Below are positions 1 through 6,196 of a stretch of 10,647 nucleotides of DNA, piece after piece (within the stretch, counting starts at the first letter, position 1; every line of letters starts with the position of its first letter). A model generated the notes under the pieces. It searched no databases. It was not told the origin of the DNA and saw only the letters and a list, made by a program, of their open reading frames with translations. The DNA is from Acidobacteriota bacterium. GTDB lineage: Bacteria; Acidobacteriota; UBA6911; RPQK01; JADFOI01. The stretch spans positions 1 through 10,647 of the forward strand of contig JAPYTY010000017.1 of the NCBI GenBank assembly GCA_029942065.1, given 5' to 3'. Both the position numbers and the translations under genes were made by a program.

Positions 1-25
1 TATTCTCCCGTAGGCAACACGTAGG

Positions 26-1315
26 GTGGCAGCAACGAAGTATCTTATAGAGACCGAACCGTTACGTAAGTTACGTAACAATTACATGCCGGATATTCCC
101 TTGGCGAGCTTCAAGGCATACGATTTTGCGACCCCGGGTGATCTGCTGGGCGATTACTACCAGAGCGATACCATCCGAATCTACACGGTCATCGCCAGTC
201 TCATTTACAACCTCGCCTACATTGTGGCTCAACTTCTGGCAGGAGGAATCCTTCTGAATGTCCTCTCAGGAAACGTGATTCCTCTCAACTGGGGAGTCAT
301 CATCATCACCGTGGTGGTGATGCTCCACGTCGTGTCGGCCGGCCTTCGCGGAATTGCCTGGCTGGATTTCTTCAATGGCGTGTTGATCATGTTCCTGCTT
401 GCCCTCTTCGGCTTTGCCATCATGACGGTAGGGGGAGGAGCCTCGAGTGTGATCAACGGGCTGGGGGAGATCAGGGATCGATTCATCACCACGCCTGGAA
501 TGATTGGAATTTTCACTCCTTCGCGCATTTACGGCGTGGCCATCGGCTTGAGCATCGGAGCGCTGGTGCTTTCTCCTGCAGCCTGGATCCGGATGTACTC
601 CGCTCGCGGCAAGGACCAGTTCAAGAAAATCGGAGTTTTTCTACTCGGCCTGTGGATGGTTTCCCATGTGATCGGAACCTTCTTCATCGGCGCCTATGGC
701 CGGATCATCTACCCCAACGTGGAGAATCCTGACTTCGTTTCCTCTCTGCTTTCGGTCAGGGTTTTGCCGATATTCTTTGCCTCGCTATTCCTGATCGCGG
801 TGCTGGCTGCCATCATCTCCACCGCTGACACCTATATGCATACGTTGACCGCGACGGTGGTTCGGGATTTCCTCAAGGCGATCGTGTGGCCCGACATGGA
901 TGATGCCCGGGAGTTTCGTCTCAACCGACTGATCATCATCGGTGTAGCGGTCGTCGGTGTCTTGATGGCTCTGACGAACCCTGTCCTGATCACCCCCCTG
1001 GCCATCTTCGCCGGAGGAATCACGGCACAGCTTCTCCCGCCCCTGGTGGGAGCCGTCTGCTGGTCCCGCGCCACTACCCCGGCAGCACTGATCGGCTCCG
1101 GTGTGGGAATGGTGCTGACACTGATCTGGGAACTTCAAGGCATTAAAATGTTGCCAGTCATCCTTCCCCACCCCCTGGCCCCCTCCGTACTTCCGGGCCT
1201 GGCCACAGCGTTTTTCATCAACGTGTTCCTGTTCGTTGTGATCAGCTACATGACCCGGCCCCAGTCTCCGGAACAGGTGGAGAAATACCACGGTTTACTG
1301 GCCAGGGAGCTTTGA
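26..1315 (+). CDS. Sodium:solute symporter family transporter, N-terminally incomplete
   Basis: This is a polytopic inner-membrane protein with about ten hydrophobic segments (roughly residues 54-80, 88-106, 110-134, 168-188, 200-224, 245-268, 300-318, 322-346, 351-370, 390-408). The stretch TPGDLLGDYYQSD at 36-48 and the motif AAIISTADTY at 261-270 are typical of SSS-family (LeuT-fold) symporters. In that family the Ser-Thr pair (here S265/T266) helps form the Na2 sodium site. Members normally have about 480-550 residues and 12-13 helices, so the first one or two helices are missing. The reading frame has a stop at 11-13, and the nominal GTG at 26 has no good ribosome binding site; an ATG at 86 is an alternative. 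The gene is either cut by the window edge with a frame disruption or genuinely truncated. The substrate cannot be told. It converges on the glycosyltransferase gene at 1464. Confidence 0.8.
   Translation: MAATKYLIETEPLRKLRNNYMPDIPLASFKAYDFATPGDLLGDYYQSDTIRIYTVIASLIYNLAYIVAQLLAGGILLNVLSGNVIPLNWGVIIITVVVMLHVVSAGLRGIAWLDFFNGVLIMFLLALFGFAIMTVGGGASSVINGLGEIRDRFITTPGMIGIFTPSRIYGVAIGLSIGALVLSPAAWIRMYSARGKDQFKKIGVFLLGLWMVSHVIGTFFIGAYGRIIYPNVENPDFVSSLLSVRVLPIFFASLFLIAVLAAIISTADTYMHTLTATVVRDFLKAIVWPDMDDAREFRLNRLIIIGVAVVGVLMALTNPVLITPLAIFAGGITAQLLPPLVGAVCWSRATTPAALIGSGVGMVLTLIWELQGIKMLPVILPHPLAPSVLPGLATAFFINVFLFVVISYMTRPQSPEQVEKYHGLLAREL
61..78. repeat. Tandem 9-bp repeat containing palindrome TTACGTAA
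   Basis: GTTACGTAA occurs twice back to back, and each unit contains the palindrome TTACGTAA. It lies in an AT-richer stretch (about 40-105) that precedes recognisable symporter homology, so it may mark a junction or simply be part of a divergent N-terminal loop. No function is claimed. Confidence 0.5.
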
Positions 1316-1337
1316 TCTCGTGCTTTCGTGCTTTCGA

Positions 1338-1374
1338 GGGTTGGTAAAGCAACCCAACGGGTAGCGACCGCTAC
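1338..1374. repeat. Two adjacent short hairpins, the second a module C variant
   Basis: The first hairpin pairs GGGTTG (1338-1343) with CAACCC (1350-1355) around a 6-nt loop. The second, GTAGCGACCGCTAC (1361-1374), is a 6-bp stem with a 2-nt centre and is a one-base variant of the GTAGCGGCCGCTAC-type module C seen at 6055-6069 and 8488-8502. Neither is followed by a T-run, so they do not look like intrinsic terminators, although they lie between two convergent genes. The rest of this 148-base gap (1316-1463) holds a satellite-like stretch and a module B copy. Confidence 0.5.
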
Positions 1375-1429
1375 TTAACCGTGCAGAAGCCAAACAATTC
1401 AATTGATTCACCTCTGACCCTCCCGACAA

Positions 1430-1466
1430 TTGCACGATTGCACGAATCTACGGCCGTGCGCCCCTA
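1430..1466. repeat. Satellite-like stretch plus module B copy at the end of the glycosyltransferase gene
   Basis: TTGCACGATTGCACGAATC (1430-1448) closely matches the sequence leading into the satellite at 6128-6144. It is followed by a half copy of module B (ACGGCCGTGCGCCCCTAC, 1450-1467). Read on the minus strand, this begins GTAGGGGCGCAC, the same start as the module B copy at 6019-6030. The TAG of the glycosyltransferase gene (1464-1466) lies inside it. Confidence 0.6.
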
Positions 1467-2618
1467 CACTTTATTGGCCTTGAGTTCTTCTAGCGAGTAG
1501 CGGGTACCGCGCCAATCGATCCCCTGGGTCAAAAGTGCAGTCAGCATCGCCTTCCACTGGATGTAGACGAAAAACAGAGCACCAAGGGGAAATCCCAGAC
1601 CGAACCAGGGCTTGAGACTGGTCAGTTTCGAACTTTTCCAGCATATCCCCCAGATCAGCAAAACAATGGCCAGATTCAAAATCCGGGTAATTCCGTCGGT
1701 CAGGAGGACCCCGACAAACGGCCACCAACCCAAAAACACGAGCACCACGGTTCCAACCAGCACCGCCGATATCCGGTAATCCACACCGGCAAACATGTTT
1801 TTCATCAGCCCCTGGCTCAGTTCCCTGACCGATGAATACCACTCCACCTGCAACATCCCCTTGCCGAACAAGAGTTCCTGCCTGTAGCCATTCTTCTTGA
1901 TTAACTTCCCCAGCTTCAAATCATCGTCAGGACGCATGGCGATGGCCTGATGGGATCCCACGGCAAGATAGACTTCTTTCCGTACCATATTGAACGCTCC
2001 GATTCCCACAAACCGACTGCTGTTGGGATCCTTGACCTTCCAGGGTTTGACAAAAAAAGCAAAAAAGACACCAAAAACACCCACCAGGACCTGCAGTGCG
2101 ATACCGGGGATCCTGACGTCAGGCGTGAGGGTGAGGTGATCGAGCCGATTTCCCAATAGATAGGCGACGGATTGTCGCACGGTGGAAGAATGCATCACAA
2201 CATCGGCATCGGTAAAGAGCAAGAGCTCACCTGTGGCACGTTGCGCACCGTAGCTGAGCGCATGGTTCTTACCAATCCATCCCGCCGGCAGCTCCTGGAT
2301 CCGAAACACCCTCAAATCAGGATATCGGGATTCCATTTGTGACAGGATGCGTCCGGTTCCATCACTGGAGCGGTCATCCAGGACGATGATTTCCAGATTC
2401 TTATAGTCCTGAGCCAGAACCGAGGTCAGGCCTTCCTGGATCTTTTGCTCCTCATTTCGCGCCGGGATCAGAACAGAAACCCTTGGATCCGGGACCTTCC
2501 GGGAGAGAACCTGATCCCTTAAAAACCCAATCGAGCGATTTCCCAGGCCCGCCTCGATGGCCAGAACCAGAAGGAGTACGAGTGTGATGACCGCAAGGTA
2601 AAAAAAAATGACTTCCAT
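1464..2618 (-). CDS. Membrane-anchored family 2 glycosyltransferase
   Basis: The protein has 384 residues. An N-terminal membrane helix (about 3-22) precedes a cytoplasmic GT-A catalytic domain. Visible motifs are SVLIPARNEE (48-57), VLDDRSSDGT (79-88) for nucleotide-sugar binding, TDADVV (136-141) as the metal-binding DxD-like motif, and RPDDDLKLG (209-217) where the family carries its catalytic acidic residue. Three or four hydrophobic segments follow (about 263-282, 296-328, 331-344). The C-terminal WRGTRY (349-354) is shared with membrane GT2 enzymes of the CrtQ/HpnB-like group, which glycosylate lipid or carotenoid-type acceptors. The true acceptor is unknown. The ATG at 2618 has no Shine-Dalgarno, but a TATAAA lies 16 nt upstream of it. 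The stop codon falls inside a module B repeat, so the last few residues may not be ancestral. A run of nine A's near the 5' end encodes FFY. Confidence 0.87.
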   Translation of the reverse strand: MEVIFFYLAVITLVLLLVLAIEAGLGNRSIGFLRDQVLSRKVPDPRVSVLIPARNEEQKIQEGLTSVLAQDYKNLEIIVLDDRSSDGTGRILSQMESRYPDLRVFRIQELPAGWIGKNHALSYGAQRATGELLLFTDADVVMHSSTVRQSVAYLLGNRLDHLTLTPDVRIPGIALQVLVGVFGVFFAFFVKPWKVKDPNSSRFVGIGAFNMVRKEVYLAVGSHQAIAMRPDDDLKLGKLIKKNGYRQELLFGKGMLQVEWYSSVRELSQGLMKNMFAGVDYRISAVLVGTVVLVFLGWWPFVGVLLTDGITRILNLAIVLLIWGICWKSSKLTSLKPWFGLGFPLGALFFVYIQWKAMLTALLTQGIDWRGTRYSLEELKANKV

Positions 2619-2862
2619 GGGTATCTAATGGTCGTTTATAGCACGATCTTGTAGCGGCCGTTTTTTAGCCCGACTATCTCATACTCCTGGATTTGTCTCC
2701 TGAACTGGATGGGAATGTAGGGGCGTACTGCGTACGCCCACAGGATAATCTTTATTTATGGCTTACATAGGGCGCACTCAGTGCTCCCCGGCTGGAAACC
2801 ATCCGGACTGCCTGAGCACTGAGACACTCTGAGCCGAGCGCCCTTCTTAGCATCACAGTCCC
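2619..2862. repeat. Repeat-rich intergenic stretch with module C, module B and a nested palindrome
   Basis: I see no gene in the 421-base gap 2619-3039. Its left part holds a module C fragment (TTGTAGCGGCCG, 2649-2660) and a module B copy with an 8-bp stem and 3-nt loop (2721-2739). It also holds a degenerate, larger palindrome: GGGCGC (2770-2775) pairs with GCGCCC (2838-2843), and CTCAGTGCTC (2777-2786) with GAGCACTGAG (2814-2823). Short open frames across it are low-complexity products of the repeats. Confidence 0.6.
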
Positions 2863-2963
2863 TGCTGTGGGCGCACTCAGTGCGCCCCTACTCCAGGCTG
2901 CACGATCGAGCCAATTTGGAACCTGAAACACGCTGGTCTTCGACCAGCGTGTTTCAGGTTCCA
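2863..2963 (+). repeat. Composite repeat copy R1: module B, linker, long hairpin module A
   Basis: Module B is GGGCGCACT-C-AGTGCGCCC (2869-2887, 9-bp stem). The 25 bases at 2863-2887 are identical to 8509-8533. A linker containing CAGGCTGCACGATCG follows and is also found, slightly changed, in the other two composite copies. Module A (2917-2963) is a perfect 22-bp inverted repeat around a TTC loop, with the core GGTCTTCGACC. No T-run follows on either strand, so it is not a standard intrinsic terminator. It lies downstream of the phoU-like gene and could still stabilise the 3' end of that transcript. Confidence 0.75.
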
Positions 2964-3039
2964 GGTGCCACGTTTCACGAAAGGAAGAACGGAGGCCCGT
3001 GTCGATTCCGAAGGGCCGCCACAACTGGTCTTTGAACGA

Positions 3040-3723
3040 TCACGGACTCGACAGAATCTCGTCCTCGTCAAAATAATCCACCTTGTGCAGTGGCATCACC
3101 ACGCTTGAGATTACATTGAGAAGATGCCCCCCGATGCGTTTGTAGTATCGTGTTCCGAGAACCAGAGCGGTGGTAGTGCCAGCATCGTAGTTGGCACGGG
3201 CAACGCTCTCGATTAACGCGTCACTTCGTTGGGCGATCTCCCGTCCCTCGCGAATCAGGCGAAGAGCCTGATCGGATTCCGATGAACTCAAAATCTTCAG
3301 GGCGGCCTCAAACAGATCCTCGACTCCCTGGCGGATTGACTGCAGCTCCTTTACCGCCTCATCATCGGGAAATTGATCGGGCCCAAAATCAGCCAGCTCC
3401 AGGATGTTTTTCGCATAGTCTCCCAGGCGCTCGACATCCTTGACCAGGCTCATTAACAGGAGACAGTAGGGCACATCCAGCCTATTGCCTTGAATGGACA
3501 AGTGGGCCACCACCTGCTTACGGATGGACCGCTCACTCTGATTGACTCGGATGTCCTGTTGGTACAGGTTATCGCGTTCCTGTTGCGGGATCTTCTTTCC
3601 GAAAAAAACAGCGCCTGCCGTGAGGGTCATCTCATGCGCCAATTGAAGCATTCGGGCAAAGTTCTCGCCCATTTCTGCCAGGACGTTATTGGATCGAAAG
3701 ATACTGAGTAATTCACGAAACAT
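3040..3723 (-). CDS. PhoU-family phosphate regulator, partner of the adjacent Na/Pi transporter
   Basis: The protein has 227 mostly helical residues, the usual length of a full PhoU with two three-helix bundles. The first bundle carries KDVERLGDYA (95-104), which matches the ERxxD metal-binding signature (E98, D102). The equivalent place in the second bundle reads YKRIGGHLLNV (194-204), with K195 and G199 where acidic residues are expected, so the second metal site looks lost. PhoU proteins bind phosphate transporters and limit uptake. I chose the ATG at 3723 rather than an in-frame ATG at 3816 because it has an AGAGGA ribosome binding site and does not overlap the gene upstream. That gene, the Na/Pi cotransporter, ends 14 nt before it, so the two are almost certainly co-transcribed. 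In many bacteria this PhoU domain is fused to the C-terminus of the transporter; here it is separate. Confidence 0.85.
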   Translation of the reverse strand: MFRELLSIFRSNNVLAEMGENFARMLQLAHEMTLTAGAVFFGKKIPQQERDNLYQQDIRVNQSERSIRKQVVAHLSIQGNRLDVPYCLLLMSLVKDVERLGDYAKNILELADFGPDQFPDDEAVKELQSIRQGVEDLFEAALKILSSSESDQALRLIREGREIAQRSDALIESVARANYDAGTTTALVLGTRYYKRIGGHLLNVISSVVMPLHKVDYFDEDEILSSP

Positions 3724-3740
3724 ATCTGGGTCCTCTGTTA
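3724..3740 (-). promoter_or_regulatory. Ribosome binding site that fixes the phoU-like start
   Basis: On the minus strand AGAGGA lies 8 nt before the ATG at 3723, inside the short gap after the transporter stop codon (3738-3740). It favours this start over an upstream in-frame ATG that would overlap the transporter by about 80 nt. Confidence 0.6.
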
Positions 3741-4910
3741 CTCGAAGAAACGGTTCAAAATAACCAGCGCAGCGGGCAGACCGTAGAATAAACCAAGCAC
3801 ATAAATCAGTGCCCACTTACGAGATTTCACCGCCACCTCAGCCAATTTCTGTGCTGCGACCAGGGGCAGCCGACGGATCGGCCTCAACGGATAAATCAGC
3901 GCAATGCCCGAGAGATTAAAAAGCACATGAACCAGGGCAATTTCCACTCCAGCCGCAGCATTGGGCCCCGAAACAGCCAGGGTCGCCAACAAAGCCGTCA
4001 CCGTCGTACCGACATTTGCGCCAAGGGTCACCGGAAAGGCATGTTCAAGGGTCAACAAGCCGGCTCCGGCCAAAGGGACCAGAAGCGAGGTGGTAATGCT
4101 GCTCGATTGTACCATCACTGTCACGATCACTCCTACCAACATCGACAAAAGAGCGCTCCGACCCAATGAACGGGTGATAAAGACCTCAACCCGAGACTCG
4201 GTGGCTGACTTCATCACCCGGACCAGTAGAAAAAGTGCGCTCACGATCATGACTCCACTGATCAAAATCAAAAGCACGGCCTGGCTGCGCTGTCCCTGGA
4301 CCAGCCACTCAACCAGCTGCTGGATGGGATCGATCGCCATCTTCAGTGCATTCTTAAGCGGACTCTCATATTGAATCCCCCCGATGCCTCCGTAGCTGGA
4401 TGCCAGAGCCACCGCAGTCCCACGCAGAAAGCCCGTCGCCATCTCGAGCGGAAGGAGAACGACAACAGCGATGAAGTTGAAAAAATCGTGGCAGGTGGCC
4501 ACCGAAAAGGCGCGCCGGAATTCATCCGGGCGGGCCACATGAGCCAATGACACCAGGGTGTTGGTGACGGTGGTGCCGATATTGGCACCCATTACCATGG
4601 GAACGGCATTGGCTAATGGAAGCGGGTTTTCCGGGGCTGCCACGAGCCCCACGATCATGGCGGTGGTGACCGACGAACTCTGAACCAGCGTGGTGGCCAG
4701 GATGCCCACCATCAGGGCCATAAAGGGATTCTCAGTGGTGGCAAAAATGGCATTCAGCAGATCTCGTCCCAGCAGCTTGAAGCCGTCACCCAGGCATTGA
4801 ACCCCCATTAAAAAGAGGAACAGCAGGCCCACAAGGGTCAGCGTCTTTTGGATGGAAGTTACCAACCCGCCGAGCTTGGCGAGCCTTACCTGTGGAGAAA
4901 GGGGCACCAT
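3738..4910 (-). CDS. Sodium-dependent phosphate cotransporter (Na/Pi type II, PNaS family)
   Basis: This is a 390-residue inner-membrane transporter that imports phosphate with sodium. It shows the hallmark duplicated architecture: QSSS at 77-80 (TTLVQSSSVTTAMIVG) and at 248-251 (TVMVQSSSITTSLLVP). Each repeat is followed by a GANxGTTVT motif (108-116 and 287-295). In the SLC34/NptA family the two QSSS motifs form the sodium/phosphate site. About eight to ten hydrophobic segments are visible. Bacterial members are often about 530-600 residues with a C-terminal PhoU domain; this one stops after the membrane part, and the PhoU protein is encoded by the next gene. The ATG at 4910 has no clear Shine-Dalgarno, but an in-frame stop lies upstream and no better start is seen. 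The 184-base gap to the rsbV-like gene shows no clear terminator, so co-transcription with it is possible but unproven. Confidence 0.9.
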   Translation of the reverse strand: MVPLSPQVRLAKLGGLVTSIQKTLTLVGLLFLFLMGVQCLGDGFKLLGRDLLNAIFATTENPFMALMVGILATTLVQSSSVTTAMIVGLVAAPENPLPLANAVPMVMGANIGTTVTNTLVSLAHVARPDEFRRAFSVATCHDFFNFIAVVVLLPLEMATGFLRGTAVALASSYGGIGGIQYESPLKNALKMAIDPIQQLVEWLVQGQRSQAVLLILISGVMIVSALFLLVRVMKSATESRVEVFITRSLGRSALLSMLVGVIVTVMVQSSSITTSLLVPLAGAGLLTLEHAFPVTLGANVGTTVTALLATLAVSGPNAAAGVEIALVHVLFNLSGIALIYPLRPIRRLPLVAAQKLAEVAVKSRKWALIYVLGLFYGLPAALVILNRFFE

Positions 4911-5094
4911 CGCATCAGTTACGCCGGCTGGGATTGGTTCATGGGCTGTAACCTGGCGACTTCAGTTTAGCTTCTAGGGAAGGGAATCACTAATGGTCCG
5001 AGAATGCCGGTCATTTTGAACGGCACCCTCAATGATGCAAACTGCCGTCAATTCAAGATTTCTGGTTACTACGTGGCGTCAAGAAGCTGCGGGC

Positions 5095-5433
5095 TCAGGA
5101 AAAACTCCCGACAGCAGCCGCCTCATCATCAAAGAACTCGAACACCGTGGTGAGCTTGGTGATCGCCAGAAGCTGCTCCAGTTTCTCAGTCAAATTGAGC
5201 AGTTTGAGCTGTCCGCCCTGGTTGGTAACGGTCGTGAAAGAACTAACCAATTCTCCTATTCCAGCACTGTCGATGTAATTCACATTGCCCAGATTCAAGA
5301 GAATATTTGTCACGCCACTCTCCAGGGTTTCACGAACTTTTTCGCGTAACCCCCGGCTGCCTTCACCCATTGTGATTTTGCCGTGGATGTCAAGGATAGT
5401 GACGCCGTTCACACTTCGGGTATCAATGTTCAT
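5095..5433 (-). CDS. Anti-sigma factor antagonist, STAS domain (RsbV/SpoIIAA-like)
   Basis: The protein is a 112-residue single STAS domain. The segment YIDSAGIGEL (53-62) contains S56, the serine that RsbW/SpoIIAB-type kinases phosphorylate; the order NVNYIDSAGIG is typical. When unphosphorylated, such proteins bind the anti-sigma kinase and release the sigma factor. The ATG overlaps the end of the rsbW-like gene by 11 nt (ATGAACATTGA holds both the start and the TGA). A strong AAGGAGAGG lies just before it, inside that gene, so the pair is translationally coupled. No PP2C phosphatase that would reactivate it is present in the window. Confidence 0.92.
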   Translation of the reverse strand: MNIDTRSVNGVTILDIHGKITMGEGSRGLREKVRETLESGVTNILLNLGNVNYIDSAGIGELVSSFTTVTNQGGQLKLLNLTEKLEQLLAITKLTTVFEFFDDEAAAVGSFS

Positions 5434-5899
5434 TTTCCTCTCCTTGCGTTTGATGATTCAGTCTCTTCTCCATCCTCATTTCACATCCGCCTTCGGGAAG
5501 GATCTTATAACATACTTCATCCATAAAGGAACGTACATAAAAGATGCCTCTTCCGCTGGGTTTGAGCAGATTTTCGGGATCCAGTGCATCAGGAACATCC
5601 GACTCCTCGAATCCCTCCCCTTCATCCTGAACACAGACCACGAATCGGTCCGGTAGGCTCTCGAACCGAATCCCGACCTTCTTCGTTTCGTCCAGTTTAT
5701 TGCCATGTTGAATGGCATTGGTCACGGACTCCCGGATCGACAATCCTATCCAGTAGCGAGCATCCTCGTCGAATCCTGCCATCAGACCTATCTTTTCAGA
5801 TAGCTCCTGGATGAAATCCAGATATCCCATGTGACTTCCAAAGGATATTTCCAGCTCTCCTGGGTGACCTTGACTGTCTTTTTCGACTTCATCAACCAT
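5423..5899 (-). CDS. Anti-sigma factor serine kinase, HATPase (RsbW/SpoIIAB-like)
   Basis: This is a 158-residue GHKL-fold kinase. The N-box is ESVTNAIQHGN (57-67), with E57, N61 and H65; the ATP-lid motif is DEGEGF (92-97) and the G2 box is GRGIF (116-120). The first strand (ELEISFGS, 15-22) and helix match the usual RsbW N-terminus, which supports the ATG at 5899 even though it has no Shine-Dalgarno. M24 (start at 5830), preceded by GGAAG, is a weaker alternative because it would remove that strand. Proteins of this family hold a sigma factor inactive and phosphorylate the partner STAS protein. No sigma factor lies nearby, so the target is unknown and could also be a non-sigma protein. A near-consensus promoter lies directly upstream. 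Confidence 0.92.
   Translation of the reverse strand: MVDEVEKDSQGHPGELEISFGSHMGYLDFIQELSEKIGLMAGFDEDARYWIGLSIRESVTNAIQHGNKLDETKKVGIRFESLPDRFVVCVQDEGEGFEESDVPDALDPENLLKPSGRGIFYVRSFMDEVCYKILPEGGCEMRMEKRLNHQTQGEENEH
5434..5445 (-). promoter_or_regulatory. Strong ribosome binding site of the rsbV-like gene
   Basis: AAGGAGAGGAAA on the minus strand directly precedes the ATG at 5433. It is the only strong Shine-Dalgarno I see in the window. It lies within the coding end of the rsbW-like gene, as expected for a coupled start. Confidence 0.75.
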
Positions 5900-5913
5900 G
5901 AAAAAGTGCTCAA

Positions 5914-5942
5914 ATCATAGTCAGGACCCCAGGAGTTGTCAA
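5914..5942 (-). promoter_or_regulatory. Near-consensus sigma-70 type promoter of the rsbW-rsbV pair
   Basis: On the minus strand TTGACA (5942-5937) is followed by exactly 17 nt and then TATGAT (5919-5914). The -10 element ends 14 nt before the ATG at 5899, so the transcript would start only about 6-9 nt before the start codon. That fits the absence of a Shine-Dalgarno. The composite repeat R2 begins about 8 nt upstream of the -35 element. Confidence 0.65.
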
Positions 5943-5949
5943 CCGAGGG

Positions 5950-6110
5950 GAAGCACTGGTCTTCGACCAGCGCGTTCCACGTTCCAGGTTCCAATTGGGC
6001 ACGATCCTGCAGTCTTTTGTAGGGGCGCACGACCGTGCGCCTGCGGTAGGGTCATTGTAGCGGCCGCTCTGTGAGCGGCTCTCCGGATTCGGCGCACTGA
6101 GGCGCCTCCC
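5950..6110 (-). repeat. Composite repeat copy R2: module A, linker, module B, module C
   Basis: Relative to R1 this copy is inverted. Module A occupies about 5953-5990 (core GGTCTTCGACC on the plus strand) but only one arm is long. The linker ACGATCCTGCAG (6001-6012) follows. Module B GGCGCAC-GACC-GTGCGCC is at 6024-6041. Module C starts at 6055 with TTGTAGCGGCCGCTC, identical over 15 nt to the opposite strand of 8488-8502, and has the inner hairpin GCCGCTC-TGT-GAGCGGC (6063-6079). A second, partial module B-like piece lies at 6091-6106. The block fills the middle of the 297-base divergent gap 5900-6196. Confidence 0.7.
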
Positions 6111-6136
6111 ACATTCCGGACACAAACGCACGATTG

Positions 6137-6165
6137 CACGAATCCACGAATCCACGAATCCACGA
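6137..6165. repeat. 8-bp tandem satellite CACGAATC, about 3.6 copies
   Basis: CACGAATC is repeated at 6137, 6145 and 6153, followed by the broken unit CACGACCT at 6161. It is preceded by GCACGATTG, as at 1432-1440. The array lies immediately upstream of, and probably overlaps the -35 region of, the promoter of the membrane protein gene. Copy number could therefore vary promoter spacing, but that is inference. Confidence 0.75.
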
Positions 6166-6175
6166 CCTCATGTCC

Positions 6176-6181
6176 TATAAT
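6176..6181 (+). promoter_or_regulatory. Perfect -10 element TATAAT of the membrane protein gene
   Basis: TATAAT ends 15 nt before the ATG at 6197, almost the same geometry as the divergent rsbW-like promoter. No good -35 hexamer exists 16-18 nt upstream, where the CACGAATC satellite lies. If real, transcription starts about 8 nt before the ATG, so upstream in-frame starts at 6134 and 6170 would not be on the message. Confidence 0.5.
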
Positions 6182-6196
6182 CGTGGTAAAAAACAC

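Noticed and set aside
295..325. Hairpin CATCACC...GGTGATG in the symporter gene
   Set aside because: It arises from runs of Ile and Val codons (ATC, GTG) in a membrane helix and has no sign of being a regulatory structure.
785..1291. 168-codon open frame on the minus strand inside the symporter gene
   Set aside because: It is antisense to a clear membrane-protein gene, its product is low-complexity (rich in H, D, Q, G), and it shows no family resemblance. It is a frame shadow.
2917..2963. Intrinsic terminator of the phoU-like gene
   Set aside because: The stem is strong but too long (22 bp), and no T-run follows on the minus strand. The sequence is a member of a dispersed repeat family.
2752..3071. 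Two overlapping minus-strand small open frames in the repeat-rich gap
   Set aside because: They consist of modules A and B read as protein, and the same AGRRP-type peptide arises from the other repeat copies. This indicates repeat sequence rather than genes.
6137..6165. CRISPR-like array
   Set aside because: The units are 8 bp and contiguous with no spacers, so this is a simple satellite.
6134..6196. Upstream extension of the GT-C-like gene to a TTG at 6134
   Set aside because: The extra residues are encoded by the CACGAATC satellite and would precede the likely transcription start.
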